A stretch of 64,000 nucleotides of DNA, taken from the NCBI GenBank assembly GCA_024508855.1, contig JANINJ010000082.1, positions 62,001-126,000 on the forward strand. Direction: 5' to 3'. The notes beneath the pieces are model-generated. The model worked only from the letters and a program-made list of their open reading frames with translations, did no database searches and was not told the origin of the DNA. A program made the position numbers and the translations under genes. This DNA comes from Xanthobacteraceae bacterium (lineage in GTDB: Bacteria > Pseudomonadota > Alphaproteobacteria > Rhizobiales > Xanthobacteraceae). How positions within the stretch are numbered: the first letter of the stretch is position 1; the number at the start of each line of letters is the position of its first letter. Shown piece after piece: positions 8,423-17,222 of the stretch.

Positions 8423-9813
8423 GCGACCAGCGATTTGAGCTCGCTCATGCCGCCGAGCAGCGTGTTGGGCGAGGGCGGACGCAACCGTCCGTCCGCGTCA
8501 GTGATCTGCATGCGTTGCAGCCACTCCTCGAATTCCGGTGCGCGTTTCAGGCCGAATGTTTCGCGCAGGAAGAGGGCATCGTGGAATGATGTACTCTGGT
8601 AGTTGAGCATCACGTCATCTGCGCCGGGAACGCCCATAATGAAGCTGATGCCGGCAGCTGCAAGCAGCACCAGCAACGTGTCCATGTCGTCCTGATCGGC
8701 TTCGGCATGGTTGGTGTAGCAGATGTCGCAGCCGAGCGGCAGGCCGAGCAGCTTGCCGCAGAAATGATCCTCCAGCCCCGCACGGACAATCTGCTTGCCG
8801 TCGTAGAGATATTCCGGACCGATGAAGCCGACCACGGTGTTCACCAGCAGCGGCTTGTAGCGGCGCGCCAGCGCATAAGCGCGTGCCTCGCAGGTTTGCT
8901 GATCGACGCCGAAATTCGCGTCGGCGGAGAGCGCGCTGCCTTGCCCGGTTTCGAAATACATCACGTTGTCGCCGATCGTGCCACGCTTCAGCGAGAGCGC
9001 CGCCTCCCGCGCCTCGTCCAAAATCTCCGGCGTGACGCCGAAGGAACGGTTGGTTTTCTCGGTACCGCCGATCGACTGGAAGACAAGATCGACCGGTGCC
9101 CCGGTCTCAGCCAGTTTGATGGTGTTGGTCACATGGGTCAGCACGCAGCTTTGCGTCGGAATTTCAAATCGCTGGATCACCTCGTCGAGCATACGCAGGA
9201 GATTGCCCAGGACGGGCATGCTATCCGACGCGGGATTGACGCCGATCACGGCGTCGCCGGAGCCCATCAGCAGGCCGTCGAGCGTCGATGCGGCCACCCC
9301 TCGCAGATCGTCGGTGGGATGATTAGGCTGCAGCCGCACCGACAGATGATTTTCAAGCCCAACGGTGTCGCGGAAACGGGTGATGACGCGGACTTTACCT
9401 GCCACCGCAATCAGATCCTGATTGCGCATGATCTTGGAAACCGCCGCGACCATTTCCGGCGTGAGGCCCGCCGCCAGCGCGGCAAGCGCCTCGCTGGTCG
9501 CCTGCTCGGACAGCAGCCAGTTGCGGAAATCGCCAACGGTCATGTGTGCTACCGGCGCGAACGCTTTGGCGTCGTGGCCGTCGATGACGAGCCGGGTGAT
9601 GTTGTCGTCCTCATACGGGATCAGTGCCTCGGTGAGGAACTGCTTGAGCGGCACCTCGGCCAGCACATGACGTGCTGCCATCCGTTCTTGAGCGGTGGCG
9701 GCGCCGATACCCGCGAGATAATCCCCTGAACGCGCGGGACTGGCAAAGGCCATCACCTGCTTCAGGTCATCAAAGACGAATAGTTGCTGATCGATGGCGG
9801 TGCGATAGCGCAA
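8419..9813 (-). CDS. eutB: Ethanolamine ammonia-lyase large (heavy) subunit
   Basis: The catalytic TIM-barrel subunit, 464 residues, close to the usual length. Visible family blocks are FDDLKQVMAFASPARSGD near the N-terminus, VPLKQFLTEALIPYEDD, VRLQPNHPTDD, IGVNPASDS, VLTHVTNTIK, FQSIGGTEKTN, MYFETGQGSALSA and the C-terminal GVPGADDVMLNYQSTSFHD. Alignment with family N-termini places the start at a TTG codon (9813), with an AGGAG motif 11 bases upstream; this non-ATG start is a hint of weak translation. First gene of a two-gene operon with eutC. The enzyme needs coenzyme B12; a B12-binding-protein-like gene lies far downstream at 56578. Confidence 0.95.
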   Translation of the reverse strand: MRYRTAIDQQLFVFDDLKQVMAFASPARSGDYLAGIGAATAQERMAARHVLAEVPLKQFLTEALIPYEDDNITRLVIDGHDAKAFAPVAHMTVGDFRNWLLSEQATSEALAALAAGLTPEMVAAVSKIMRNQDLIAVAGKVRVITRFRDTVGLENHLSVRLQPNHPTDDLRGVAASTLDGLLMGSGDAVIGVNPASDSMPVLGNLLRMLDEVIQRFEIPTQSCVLTHVTNTIKLAETGAPVDLVFQSIGGTEKTNRSFGVTPEILDEAREAALSLKRGTIGDNVMYFETGQGSALSADANFGVDQQTCEARAYALARRYKPLLVNTVVGFIGPEYLYDGKQIVRAGLEDHFCGKLLGLPLGCDICYTNHAEADQDDMDTLLVLLAAAGISFIMGVPGADDVMLNYQSTSFHDALFLRETFGLKRAPEFEEWLQRMQITDADGRLRPPSPNTLLGGMSELKSLVA

Positions 9814-10098
9814 CGGCAGATCGTCTCCTCAGGGGCCATCACCTTAGGATCATATTTTCCCGGTGTCCTTCCGAAATTCCGTCGGCGGGATGGACCGGGA
9901 CTTGATCCTCCGCCGTAATACGGGCCATGCAAGTGACGTGCCATGGGCCTGGGCCGTGGGGTCGCCTAAACCCGGTTGGCCGGGATTGTTTTGTGACAAG
10001 AGATTGGGCCGGGTCATTGACGCGGGACGTTTTCTTGCGGCAAACGGTGCACTAATTCCGATTTGAACTCAGACTTGGGGTTGTTCCAAGGGGGCGAT

Positions 10099-10836
10099 AT
10101 GTTCGATTTGACTGGTAGAACCGCACTGGTGACCGGCGCGAGCGGAGGCATCGGCGGTGCCATCGCCAAGGCGCTCCATGCGCAGGGCGCCACCGTGGCG
10201 ATTTCGGGAACGCGCCGGGAATCCCTGGATGCATTGGCCGCCTCGCTTGGCGAGCGGACCCATGTGCTGCCGTGCAATCTCGGCGATTCCGCCGAGGTCG
10301 AGGCGCTGGTACCGTCTGCCGAAGCGGCCATGGGACAGGTCGACATTCTCGTCGCCAATGCCGGCATCACGCGCGACAATCTGTTTGTGCAGTTGCGTGA
10401 CGAAGACTGGGACGAAGTCATCAGGATCAATCTGACATCGACGTTTCGTCTCGCGCGTGCCGCAACCAAATTGATGATGCGCAAACGCTTCGGGCGCATC
10501 ATCGCCATTACCTCGGTGGTCGGCGTTACCGGTAACCCGGGACAGGGCAACTACACGGCTTCGAAGGCGGGATTGATTGGCATGATCAAGACGCTCGGCG
10601 CCGAATATGCCAAGCGCGGCGTTACCGCGAACTGTATCGCTCCGGGATTCATTGCAACCCCGATGACCGATGCCCTGAATGAAAAGCAGCGCGCAGCGAT
10701 TCTGGAAAAGGTTCCCGCAGCCCGGCTGGGAACGCCCGATGACATCGCCGCGGCGGCAGTCTATCTGAGTTCGAACGAGGCGGCTTACGTCACCGGTCAA
10801 ACGATTCACGTCAATGGCGGAATGGCCATGATTTGA
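10099..10836 (+). CDS. fabG: 3-oxoacyl-ACP reductase
   Basis: NADPH-dependent reduction of 3-oxoacyl-ACP in fatty acid elongation. This classical short-chain dehydrogenase is 245 residues. The cofactor loop TGASGGIG is at 12-19, NAG at 87-89, and the catalytic Ser139, Tyr152 and Lys156 (NYTASK) are all present; PGFIATPMT and the C-terminal VTGQTIHVNGGMAM are FabG hallmarks. The start at 10099 follows AAGGGGG at a good distance and matches FabG N-termini; a codon 36 bases upstream is rejected. It precedes acpP and fabF in the standard order. Confidence 0.96.
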   Translation: MFDLTGRTALVTGASGGIGGAIAKALHAQGATVAISGTRRESLDALAASLGERTHVLPCNLGDSAEVEALVPSAEAAMGQVDILVANAGITRDNLFVQLRDEDWDEVIRINLTSTFRLARAATKLMMRKRFGRIIAITSVVGVTGNPGQGNYTASKAGLIGMIKTLGAEYAKRGVTANCIAPGFIATPMTDALNEKQRAAILEKVPAARLGTPDDIAAAAVYLSSNEAAYVTGQTIHVNGGMAMI

Positions 10837-11141
10837 AGCAACTGCGGTGTCTTTGGCGAAAGCCGAAGGGGCGCGCAGGGACCCTGTCTTGGCTTATAGT
10901 CAAGGCTGGGGAAGTATGGTAACCGAACCTCGGCCCGGTGGGCAAAGAACGCCATTGCAGGAATTTGAATCCCTGTATATTGGCGTTGCCAAGCCTGCCG
11001 CCGTTGTGCGGGTCATTCGTTAGTCGCGGGGGCGATCAACACAGCTCGCAACTGCGACGGGGATATAACAGGTTTTACGCATCACGACGGCTCGTATCAT
11101 CTTGCGGTCGAGTCCAAACTGAACAAGCACGAGGTTTAACG
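10837..11141. other. Upstream region of acpP
   Basis: About 305 bases without a gene, presumably the acpP promoter and leader. Several AT-rich patches exist (for example near 10970-10982), but I could not settle on one promoter with good spacing. Confidence 0.5.
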
Positions 11142-11381
11142 ATGAGCGAGATTGGCGAGCGGGTTAAGAAGATCGTTGTGGAGCACCTTGGTGTTGAGCC
11201 GGAGAAGGTGGTCGACAACGCCAGCTTCATCGATGACCTCGGCGCTGACAGCCTTGACACCGTCGAACTCGTGATGGCGTTCGAGGAAGAATTCGGCTGC
11301 GAAATTCCGGACGATGCCGCGGAAACGATTCTGACCGTCGGCGATGCCACCAAGTTTCTTGAAAAGAACGCGAAAAGCTGA
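11142..11381 (+). CDS. acpP: Acyl carrier protein
   Basis: A 79-residue acidic four-helix protein that carries growing acyl chains on a 4'-phosphopantetheine arm. The attachment motif [10 protein letters not shown] is present, with the modified serine at residue 37. The sequence [20 protein letters not shown] is typical of the Bradyrhizobium/Rhodopseudomonas group. The start is set by the family N-terminus and a GAGG eight bases upstream. Followed by a strong terminator, as expected for a gene expressed at much higher level than its neighbours. Confidence 0.98.
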   Translation: MSEIGERVKKIVVEHLGVEPEKVVDNASFIDDLGADSLDTVELVMAFEEEFGCEIPDDAAETILTVGDATKFLEKNAKS

Positions 11382-11402
11382 CGCCCCTGCGCGGACGTGA
11401 CA

Positions 11403-11438
11403 AAGCCGGCGGGCCACCATTCGGTGGTCCTCCGGCTT
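11403..11438 (+). terminator. Hairpin after acpP
   Basis: Stem AAGCCGG...GGCCACC / GGTGG-CC...CCGGCTT with an ATTC loop, followed by TCTTGTTGTT. It separates acpP from fabF and probably allows only partial read-through. Confidence 0.7.
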
Positions 11439-11476
11439 CTTGTTGTTGATCGCGGAAACGGGCCGGAGGAATAGAC

Positions 11477-12742
11477 ATGAGGCGTGTTGTCGTCACAGGC
11501 CTTGGCATGGTTTCGCCGCTCGGCTGTGGCGTCGAACCGACCTGGAAGCGCATTCTCAACGGTGAGAGCGGCGCCAGGAGGATCGACACGTTCGACGTTT
11601 CCGATCTGCCGAGCCAGATCGCCTGCCTGATTCCGCGCGGCGATGGCAGCAACGGCACCTACAATCCCGATCAATGGATGGAGCCGAAAGACCAGCGCAA
11701 GGTCGATGACTTCATCGTTTATGCGATGTGCGCCGCGCGTCAGGCGCTGGACGACGCCAACTGGCATCCTTCCACCGAAGAAGAGCGTTGTGCCACCGGA
11801 ACCATGATCGGTTCGGGTATCGGCGGCCTGTCGGGTATCGCAGATGCGGCTGTGCTGGTGAAGGAGCGGGGGCCACGCAAGCTGTCGCCGTTCTTCATTC
11901 CGGGACGCCTGATCAATCTGGCTTCGGGATATGTTTCGATCGAGCACGGCCTCAAGGGACCCAACCATGCGGTGGTCACGGCCTGTTCAACCGGTGCGCA
12001 TGCCATCGGCGACGCAAGCCGCCTGATTGCGCTCGGCGATGCCGACGTGATGGTTGCCGGCGGCTCCGAATCTCCCGTCAGCCGGCTGGGAATGGCCGGC
12101 TTCTGCGCGCTGCGCGCGCTTTCCAGCGGCTTCAACGACACGCCCGAGAAGGCGTCGCGTCCTTACGACAAGGACCGTGATGGTTTCGTGATGGGCGAGG
12201 GCGCCGGCGTCGTGGTGCTGGAAGAATACGAACACGCCAAAAAACGCGGCGCGAAGATCTATGCGGAAGTGATCGGCTACGGCATGTCCGGCGATGCCAA
12301 TCACATCACCGCCCCTTCGCCCGATGGCGACGGCGCCTATCGCTGCATGTCGGCCGCCATGAAGCGGGCCGGAATCAGTGCGTCCGATATCGACTACATC
12401 AATGCGCACGGCACCTCGACGCCGCTGGGCGACGAGATCGAACTCGGTGCGGCGCAGCGCCTGCTGGGCAACGCGGCCTCCAAGGCAGCGATGTCGTCGA
12501 CAAAATCGTCGATCGGCCATTTGCTCGGTGCGGCCGGCGCGGTCGAGGCAATCTTCTGCGTGCTGGCGATTCGCGACAATGTTGCGCCGCCCACGATCAA
12601 TCTCGATTCACCGTCGGTGGAAACGTCGATCGATCTCGTTCCCTGGAAGGCCAAGGCTCGTCAGATCGATGTTGCGTTGTCCAATTCGTTTGGATTCGGC
12701 GGCACCAACGCTTCCGTGATCATGCGGCGTGTGACCAATTAG
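11477..12742 (+). CDS. fabF: 3-oxoacyl-ACP synthase II
   Basis: Condensing enzyme (KAS II) that extends acyl-ACP with malonyl-ACP. The 421 residues have the thiolase fold with the complete Cys-His-His triad: Cys170 in VTACSTGAH, His311 in INAHGTSTP and His348 in SSIGHLLGA. The C-terminal SNSFGFGGTNAS is the KAS signature. Preceded by GGAGGAA nine bases from the ATG. Immediately downstream of acpP; mltG follows, as in relatives. Confidence 0.97.
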   Translation: MRRVVVTGLGMVSPLGCGVEPTWKRILNGESGARRIDTFDVSDLPSQIACLIPRGDGSNGTYNPDQWMEPKDQRKVDDFIVYAMCAARQALDDANWHPSTEEERCATGTMIGSGIGGLSGIADAAVLVKERGPRKLSPFFIPGRLINLASGYVSIEHGLKGPNHAVVTACSTGAHAIGDASRLIALGDADVMVAGGSESPVSRLGMAGFCALRALSSGFNDTPEKASRPYDKDRDGFVMGEGAGVVVLEEYEHAKKRGAKIYAEVIGYGMSGDANHITAPSPDGDGAYRCMSAAMKRAGISASDIDYINAHGTSTPLGDEIELGAAQRLLGNAASKAAMSSTKSSIGHLLGAAGAVEAIFCVLAIRDNVAPPTINLDSPSVETSIDLVPWKAKARQIDVALSNSFGFGGTNASVIMRRVTN

Positions 12743-12945
12743 CTGTTCGTGCTATTGCTCCACCGTTTCGCCGCATTCGCTGTCGAAATCTGTTAATGTG
12801 ATGGTTTCGAAAGCAATTTTGGTTTGGCCGCAAGAACGCCGCAAGCCAGAATAAAGATCGCTTTTAATCCATGGGTGGGCGAGCCCGATAGGAATGCGGT
12901 AGACCGCATTCAAGCGATGATCGAACTGACAGGATCTCAGTCTGA

Positions 12946-14235
12946 ATGAGCGAGAGACCGCCCATTGCTCCCCGAAGTCCCCGTGCTGCGCTTGAGCCCG
13001 AACAGGTTCCGCCGCCGCCGAAACGGTCGGAGCGTGCGCGCAATCCGTTCGTCGTCGTAGGCAATGCGATCATCACGCTGCTGCTGGTCGGCATGATCGG
13101 TGCTGGTAGCATCTACGTCTACGGCAAGCAGAAGCTTGAGGCGCCGGGACCGTTGGAGCAGGACAAGGTCGTCAACATCCCGGCACGGTCCGGCATGTCG
13201 GACATTGCCGACATCCTGCAACGCGAGGGCGTGATCGATAATAACCGCTGGGCCTTCATCGGCAGCGTGTTCGCGCTAAAGGCGCGTTCGGAGATGAAGC
13301 CGGGCGAATACGCGTTCACGAAGAACGCGAGCCTGCGCGACGTCATCGGCACCATCGTCGAAGGCAAGGTGGTGCAGCACTCCGTGACGATTCCCGAAGG
13401 GCTGACCTCCGAACAGATCGTTGCACGTCTGTCGGAGAACGACATTTTCACCGGCAGCATTCGCGAGATTCCCAGCGAGGGCTCGCTATTGCCGGAAACC
13501 TACAAGTTTCCGCGGGGCACGCCGCGCGCCCAGGTGATCGCGCGGATGCAGCAGGCGCAGCGCCGTGCGCTCGCCGAGATATGGGAACGCCGCAGCACCG
13601 ATATTCCGCTCAAGACTCCCGAACAGCTCGTGACGCTGGCCTCCATCGTCGAGAAAGAAACCGGCAAGGCCAACGAGCGCAGCAGGGTCGCAGCGGTCTT
13701 CATGAATCGCCTGCAGAAGAAGATGAAGCTGCAATCCGATCCGACCATCATCTACGGTCTGGTCGGCGGCAAGGGGACGTTGGGCCGCCCGATCAAGCGC
13801 AGCGAAATCACCCAGCCGTCGCCATACAACACCTACGTCGTGGAAGGTCTGCCGCCCGGACCGATCGCCAATCCGGGGCGCGCCTCGCTGGAGGCGACCG
13901 CCAATCCGGCGCGCACGCGCGATCTCTATTTCGTCGCGGACGGCACCGGCGGCCATACGTTCACCGAAACCTACAACGAGCATCAGAAGAACGTCGCCAA
14001 ACTGCGGACGATGGAAAAGCAGATCCAGAACGATACCGTTGAGCCCGCGGATGAGCCGCCGACCGGCGCCGCCGCAACACCCGGCGCACCCGCCGCCAGC
14101 GCTCCGGAAGACAAGCCCGACGCGCCCGCCGCTACGCCGGCGCCGCAGCCGCAGAAGCGCGGCCGCAAGGCTTCGCACCGCGCCCGGGAAGGTGCCGTGC
14201 AATCGACCACATCGCCGCCGGTGGTGCAGCGCTAA
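12946..14235 (+). CDS. mltG: Endolytic peptidoglycan transglycosylase MltG (YceG)
   Basis: Inner-membrane enzyme that cleaves nascent glycan strands and helps set their length. The layout is a cytoplasmic Pro/Arg-rich N-terminus, one transmembrane helix at about 35-58, a LysM-like region (VNIPARSGMSDIADIL), then the YceG catalytic domain with the essential glutamate in IVEKETG (234-240) and the SDPTIIYGL and SPYNTYVVEGLPPGPI motifs. The C-terminal 70 residues are an Ala/Pro-rich, partly basic extension beyond the usual family end, giving 429 residues in total. In a fab-mltG-yicC-gmk order usual for the group. Confidence 0.94.
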   Translation: MSERPPIAPRSPRAALEPEQVPPPPKRSERARNPFVVVGNAIITLLLVGMIGAGSIYVYGKQKLEAPGPLEQDKVVNIPARSGMSDIADILQREGVIDNNRWAFIGSVFALKARSEMKPGEYAFTKNASLRDVIGTIVEGKVVQHSVTIPEGLTSEQIVARLSENDIFTGSIREIPSEGSLLPETYKFPRGTPRAQVIARMQQAQRRALAEIWERRSTDIPLKTPEQLVTLASIVEKETGKANERSRVAAVFMNRLQKKMKLQSDPTIIYGLVGGKGTLGRPIKRSEITQPSPYNTYVVEGLPPGPIANPGRASLEATANPARTRDLYFVADGTGGHTFTETYNEHQKNVAKLRTMEKQIQNDTVEPADEPPTGAAATPGAPAASAPEDKPDAPAATPAPQPQKRGRKASHRAREGAVQSTTSPPVVQR

Positions 14236-14285
14236 CGCGTGCGAAATCTGCGGCCAGCGCATTTCATGTCGCTGCAAAAGAGGCT

Positions 14286-14307
14286 AGGTTCCGCGAGCAC
14301 GGAACCT
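14286..14307 (+). terminator. Hairpin between mltG and yicC
   Basis: Perfect 8-base stem AGGTTCCG / CGGAACCT with a six-base loop. No clear T-run follows, so it could be a weak terminator or an mRNA processing or stabilising element. Confidence 0.45.
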
Positions 14308-14380
14308 TGCGGTGGCGAAAGCAACCCGGGCTTTGTTGCAATCCGCGAGTCCCTCATCCTGATCTGGAGATTATGACGCG

Positions 14381-15268
14381 ATGGCGCTGTCGAGTATGAC
14401 CGGCTTTGCGCGAAGCCATGGCACCAGCGGACCATATGCGTTCGAATGGGAATTGAAATCAGTCAATGCCAAGGGCTTTGACTTCCGGATGCGGCTGCCG
14501 GCCGGCTGGGACGATGTCGAACTGGCCGCGCGCAAGCGCGCAACGGAATTGCTCTCGCGCGGGACGGTCTATGCGAACCTGACCGTCAAGCGTAGCAACA
14601 CCGCGTCCGTCATTCGGATCAATCCGGATGTGCTCAATGCGGTGTTGAAGATCGCGGCGGAATTGGCTGGCCGCATCGATGCGGTTGCGCCAAGCATCGA
14701 TGGCCTGATGGGGATCAAGGGGGTCGTGGAAGTCGCGGAGCCGGAAGCCGACGAAGCCGAGGAACAGGCCGCGCGCATCGCGGTGTCTGCGGCATTCGAG
14801 GAAGCGCTGCGCAGTCTGGTCGAGATGCGCAAACGCGAAGGTGCCACGCTGGGCGATATCCTGACCCAGCGGCTGAATGAAATCGAAAAGCTCGCAGGCA
14901 AGGCCGAGGCGGCGCCCGGACGTAAACCGGAAGCGATCCGCGCGCGGCTGGCCGAGCAGATCGCAACGCTGCTGGAAGCCTCCGATCGTTTCGATTCCGA
15001 CCGGCTGACGCAGGAAGCGCTGATGATCGCCACCAGGGCCGACATTCGCGAGGAGCTCGATCGTATCGCCTCGCACGTCTCGCAGGCGCGCGACCTGATC
15101 GGGAAAGGCGGTCCGGTCGGACGCCGGCTCGACTTCCTCGCGCAGGAATTCAATCGCGAGGTCAACACCTGCTGTTCGAAATCCAACGATCTCGAATTGA
15201 CCAATACCGGACTGGAGTTGAAGAACGTCGTCGAACAGTTTCGCGAACAGGTCCAGAATCTGGAGTGA
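14381..15268 (+). CDS. yicC: YicC/YloC family endoribonuclease
   Basis: A 295-residue protein of the YicC family, reported in E. coli and Bacillus as an RNase involved in small RNA turnover. The N-terminus MALSSMTGFARS and the block ELKSVNAKGFDFRMRLP are the family signature; the C-terminal DUF1732 region shows RLDFLAQEFNREVNTCCSK and LKNVVEQFREQVQN. It ends four bases before gmk, so both are likely cotranslated. Confidence 0.93.
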   Translation: MALSSMTGFARSHGTSGPYAFEWELKSVNAKGFDFRMRLPAGWDDVELAARKRATELLSRGTVYANLTVKRSNTASVIRINPDVLNAVLKIAAELAGRIDAVAPSIDGLMGIKGVVEVAEPEADEAEEQAARIAVSAAFEEALRSLVEMRKREGATLGDILTQRLNEIEKLAGKAEAAPGRKPEAIRARLAEQIATLLEASDRFDSDRLTQEALMIATRADIREELDRIASHVSQARDLIGKGGPVGRRLDFLAQEFNREVNTCCSKSNDLELTNTGLELKNVVEQFREQVQNLE

Positions 15269-15271
15269 TCG

Positions 15272-15934
15272 ATGGCGGGGGCGAGCGAGCACGGTTCTGA
15301 CGGAGTAGAACGGCGCGGGCTGATGTTCGTGCTGTCGTCGCCATCCGGCGCAGGCAAGACGACGCTGTCGCGCCTGTTGATCGAGCGCATGTCCGGCCTG
15401 CGCATGTCGGTGTCGGTGACGACGCGGCAAATGCGGCCGGGTGAGATCGATGGGCGCGATTATTTCTTCGTCGATCACGCCAAGTTTCAGGCGATGGCCG
15501 GCAGCGGCGAATTGCTCGAATGGGCGACGGTGTTCGACAATGGCTACGGCACGCCGCGCGCGGCCGTCGAGGATGCGCTGAGCGCGGGGCAGGACGTGCT
15601 GTTCGACATCGACTGGCAAGGCACGCAGCAACTGCGCGAGAAGGCCGGCAAGGACGTCGTCAGCGTATTCATCCTGCCGCCGTCGGTCGCCGATCTGGAA
15701 AAGCGCTTACATACGCGCGCACAGGATTCCGATGAGGTTATCCGCGGCCGCATGAGCCGCGCCAGCCATGAGCTGAGCCATTGGGCGGAGTACGATTACA
15801 TCGTCGTCAATCACTCGATCGAAGAAGCCTTCGCCGAGGTGCAATCGATCCTCAAGGCCGAACGTTTGAAACGCGAGCGCCGCATCGGCCTGACTGAATT
15901 CGTGCGCGGCTTGCAGCGGCAGCTCGAACGCTAG
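15272..15934 (+). CDS. gmk: Guanylate kinase
   Basis: Phosphorylates GMP to GDP using ATP. At 220 residues it has normal length. The P-loop SSPSGAGKT lies at 22-30, followed by the GMP-binding signature SVSVTTRQMRPGEIDGRDYFF and the VLFDIDWQGTQQL segment. Three bases after yicC, so same operon. Confidence 0.97.
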   Translation: MAGASEHGSDGVERRGLMFVLSSPSGAGKTTLSRLLIERMSGLRMSVSVTTRQMRPGEIDGRDYFFVDHAKFQAMAGSGELLEWATVFDNGYGTPRAAVEDALSAGQDVLFDIDWQGTQQLREKAGKDVVSVFILPPSVADLEKRLHTRAQDSDEVIRGRMSRASHELSHWAEYDYIVVNHSIEEAFAEVQSILKAERLKRERRIGLTEFVRGLQRQLER

Positions 15935-15939
15935 CACGT

Positions 15940-15968
15940 CCAGGCGAAGCGGTATCCACTTCGCCTGG
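15940..15968. terminator. Hairpin between convergent gmk and the next gene
   Basis: Perfect 10-base stem CCAGGCGAAG / CTTCGCCTGG with a nine-base loop in the short gap between two convergent genes. No strong T-run, but the location fits a terminator. Confidence 0.55.
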
Positions 15969-15992
15969 AGCGTCGGTATCTCTCGGCTTCGA

Positions 15993-17006
15993 TCAGGCGG
16001 CCCTGCGCCGCGACGCCTTGTTTGATGCCTTGGCGAGCAACTGCTCGATTTCCTGATCGGGATCGTCGAGCCCCTGGGGCGCTGACGATGCCACATCGTC
16101 CAGATCCATCGGCTTCGGCATCGCCGGATAAGCCTGCGGCATCGGTTCCGTTGCGACTCCACTCCAGATGTCACGACGGCGGATACGGCCGTCCACCGGA
16201 ATCCTGACTGCGCGTCGCCGGTCGAAAATCTTCATCGCGATGCTTCCGAGGATCGCGGCGAGGCCGAGGGCGCAGGCCAGCGCGGCGAACAGAGTCGGCA
16301 TCAAACTGGTGGAGGAATCTGCCGGCACGGCCGCAGTCGCCTGCGCAGTTGTGGCCGCGGTCTGAGAAGGCGCCGGTTGCACCGCTGCTGCCGGTGCCGC
16401 GGGAGCGTCGCTCCGCGTCGGTTTGAATTCCGGAGCAGGCGACGCAGCAGGCTGGGGCGACGACAGGTTTGTGGAAGAGAGGTTCGTATCGGCCGACGGT
16501 TGCTGCTGCGGCGTGACGTCCTGCGGCATCGCCGACTGCGCGGTCTGGAGCGGTGCGGTTGCGTCGTTCTGCTTTGTGTCTGCGTTTTGTGTGTCAGCTT
16601 GAGACACATCGGCCGCGGCCTTATCCGGCATCGCGGGCCAGACCGAGTCCTGCAGCCTTTCGTCATCGGGCGCCGCGTTGGCGGTTTCCATTTCGGCACG
16701 GGCATTGCCGACGGCTGGAGAGGGCGTCTCTGCTGCTGCGGGTTTCGCTGGCGCCGTATGCGATGGTTTCGCGGCGGCGGTCTTCACGGTTTTTGTTGAG
16801 GCGTCGGCCAGATACCAGCACTTGCGCTTGTTGACGCGATCGGTGCGATAAAACCAGTGGCTGCCGGCAGGTGCGGTGTGCTTGGGGGAGGCGAGGCATT
16901 CAGGGGCTGCTGCAGGGGCGGCATTATCGGGTGCCGCGAATGCGATGCCGCTTGCGACGACACTGAGGACCATGGCCCCCGCGATGGTGATGGTCTGATG
17001 TCGCAT
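15993..17006 (-). CDS. Secreted, membrane-anchored Ala/Pro-rich protein of unknown function
   Basis: 337 residues. An N-terminal signal peptide (MRHQTITIAGAMVLSVVASG, cleavage near AFA) is followed by a short conserved-looking module, GSHWFYRTDRVNKRKCWYLAD, with two cysteines. Next comes about 150 residues of low-complexity Ala/Pro/Gln/Ser linker, one transmembrane helix (about 245-265) and a C-terminal part containing DRRRAVRIPVDGRIRRRDIW and an acidic/Leu-rich end (DDPDQEIEQLLAKASNKA). The layout suggests a periplasmic sensor head joined through a membrane helix to a short cytoplasmic tail. Similar proteins are common in Bradyrhizobium relatives, but I know no function. Confidence 0.75.
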   Translation of the reverse strand: MRHQTITIAGAMVLSVVASGIAFAAPDNAAPAAAPECLASPKHTAPAGSHWFYRTDRVNKRKCWYLADASTKTVKTAAAKPSHTAPAKPAAAETPSPAVGNARAEMETANAAPDDERLQDSVWPAMPDKAAADVSQADTQNADTKQNDATAPLQTAQSAMPQDVTPQQQPSADTNLSSTNLSSPQPAASPAPEFKPTRSDAPAAPAAAVQPAPSQTAATTAQATAAVPADSSTSLMPTLFAALACALGLAAILGSIAMKIFDRRRAVRIPVDGRIRRRDIWSGVATEPMPQAYPAMPKPMDLDDVASSAPQGLDDPDQEIEQLLAKASNKASRRRAA

Positions 17007-17183
17007 AGTCCCCTCCGTATCACGCGAAAGCTCACAAGCACTGGCTTTAAGTTTTCGGTGACAAGTTGGGTCGCAATGCGCTGCAAATCCGGACCCGATG
17101 GGGCTTAATTAAGGCCGTCCCGTGCACGAGGAACGTTTAGCAGGCGAGGTCGGTGCAGCGTAGAAAAACAGCAGGCAGATCAC

Positions 17184-17210
17184 GGGCCGGAAGCGTTGTG
17201 CCTCCGGCCC
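17184..17210 (-). terminator. Possible terminator after the alcohol dehydrogenase gene
   Basis: Stem GGGCCGGA / TCCGGCCC with an 11-base loop, 12 bases past the stop codon of the minus-strand dehydrogenase. On the minus strand it is followed by CGTGATCTGCC, so no T-run. Confidence 0.4.
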
Positions 17211-17222
17211 GGAAGTCCGAAA

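Noticed and set aside
8707-9729. 340-codon plus-strand frame over eutB
   Set aside because: Antisense to conserved eutB; no domain.
14459-15631. 390-codon minus-strand frame over yicC and gmk
   Set aside because: Covers parts of two conserved genes in antisense; shadow.
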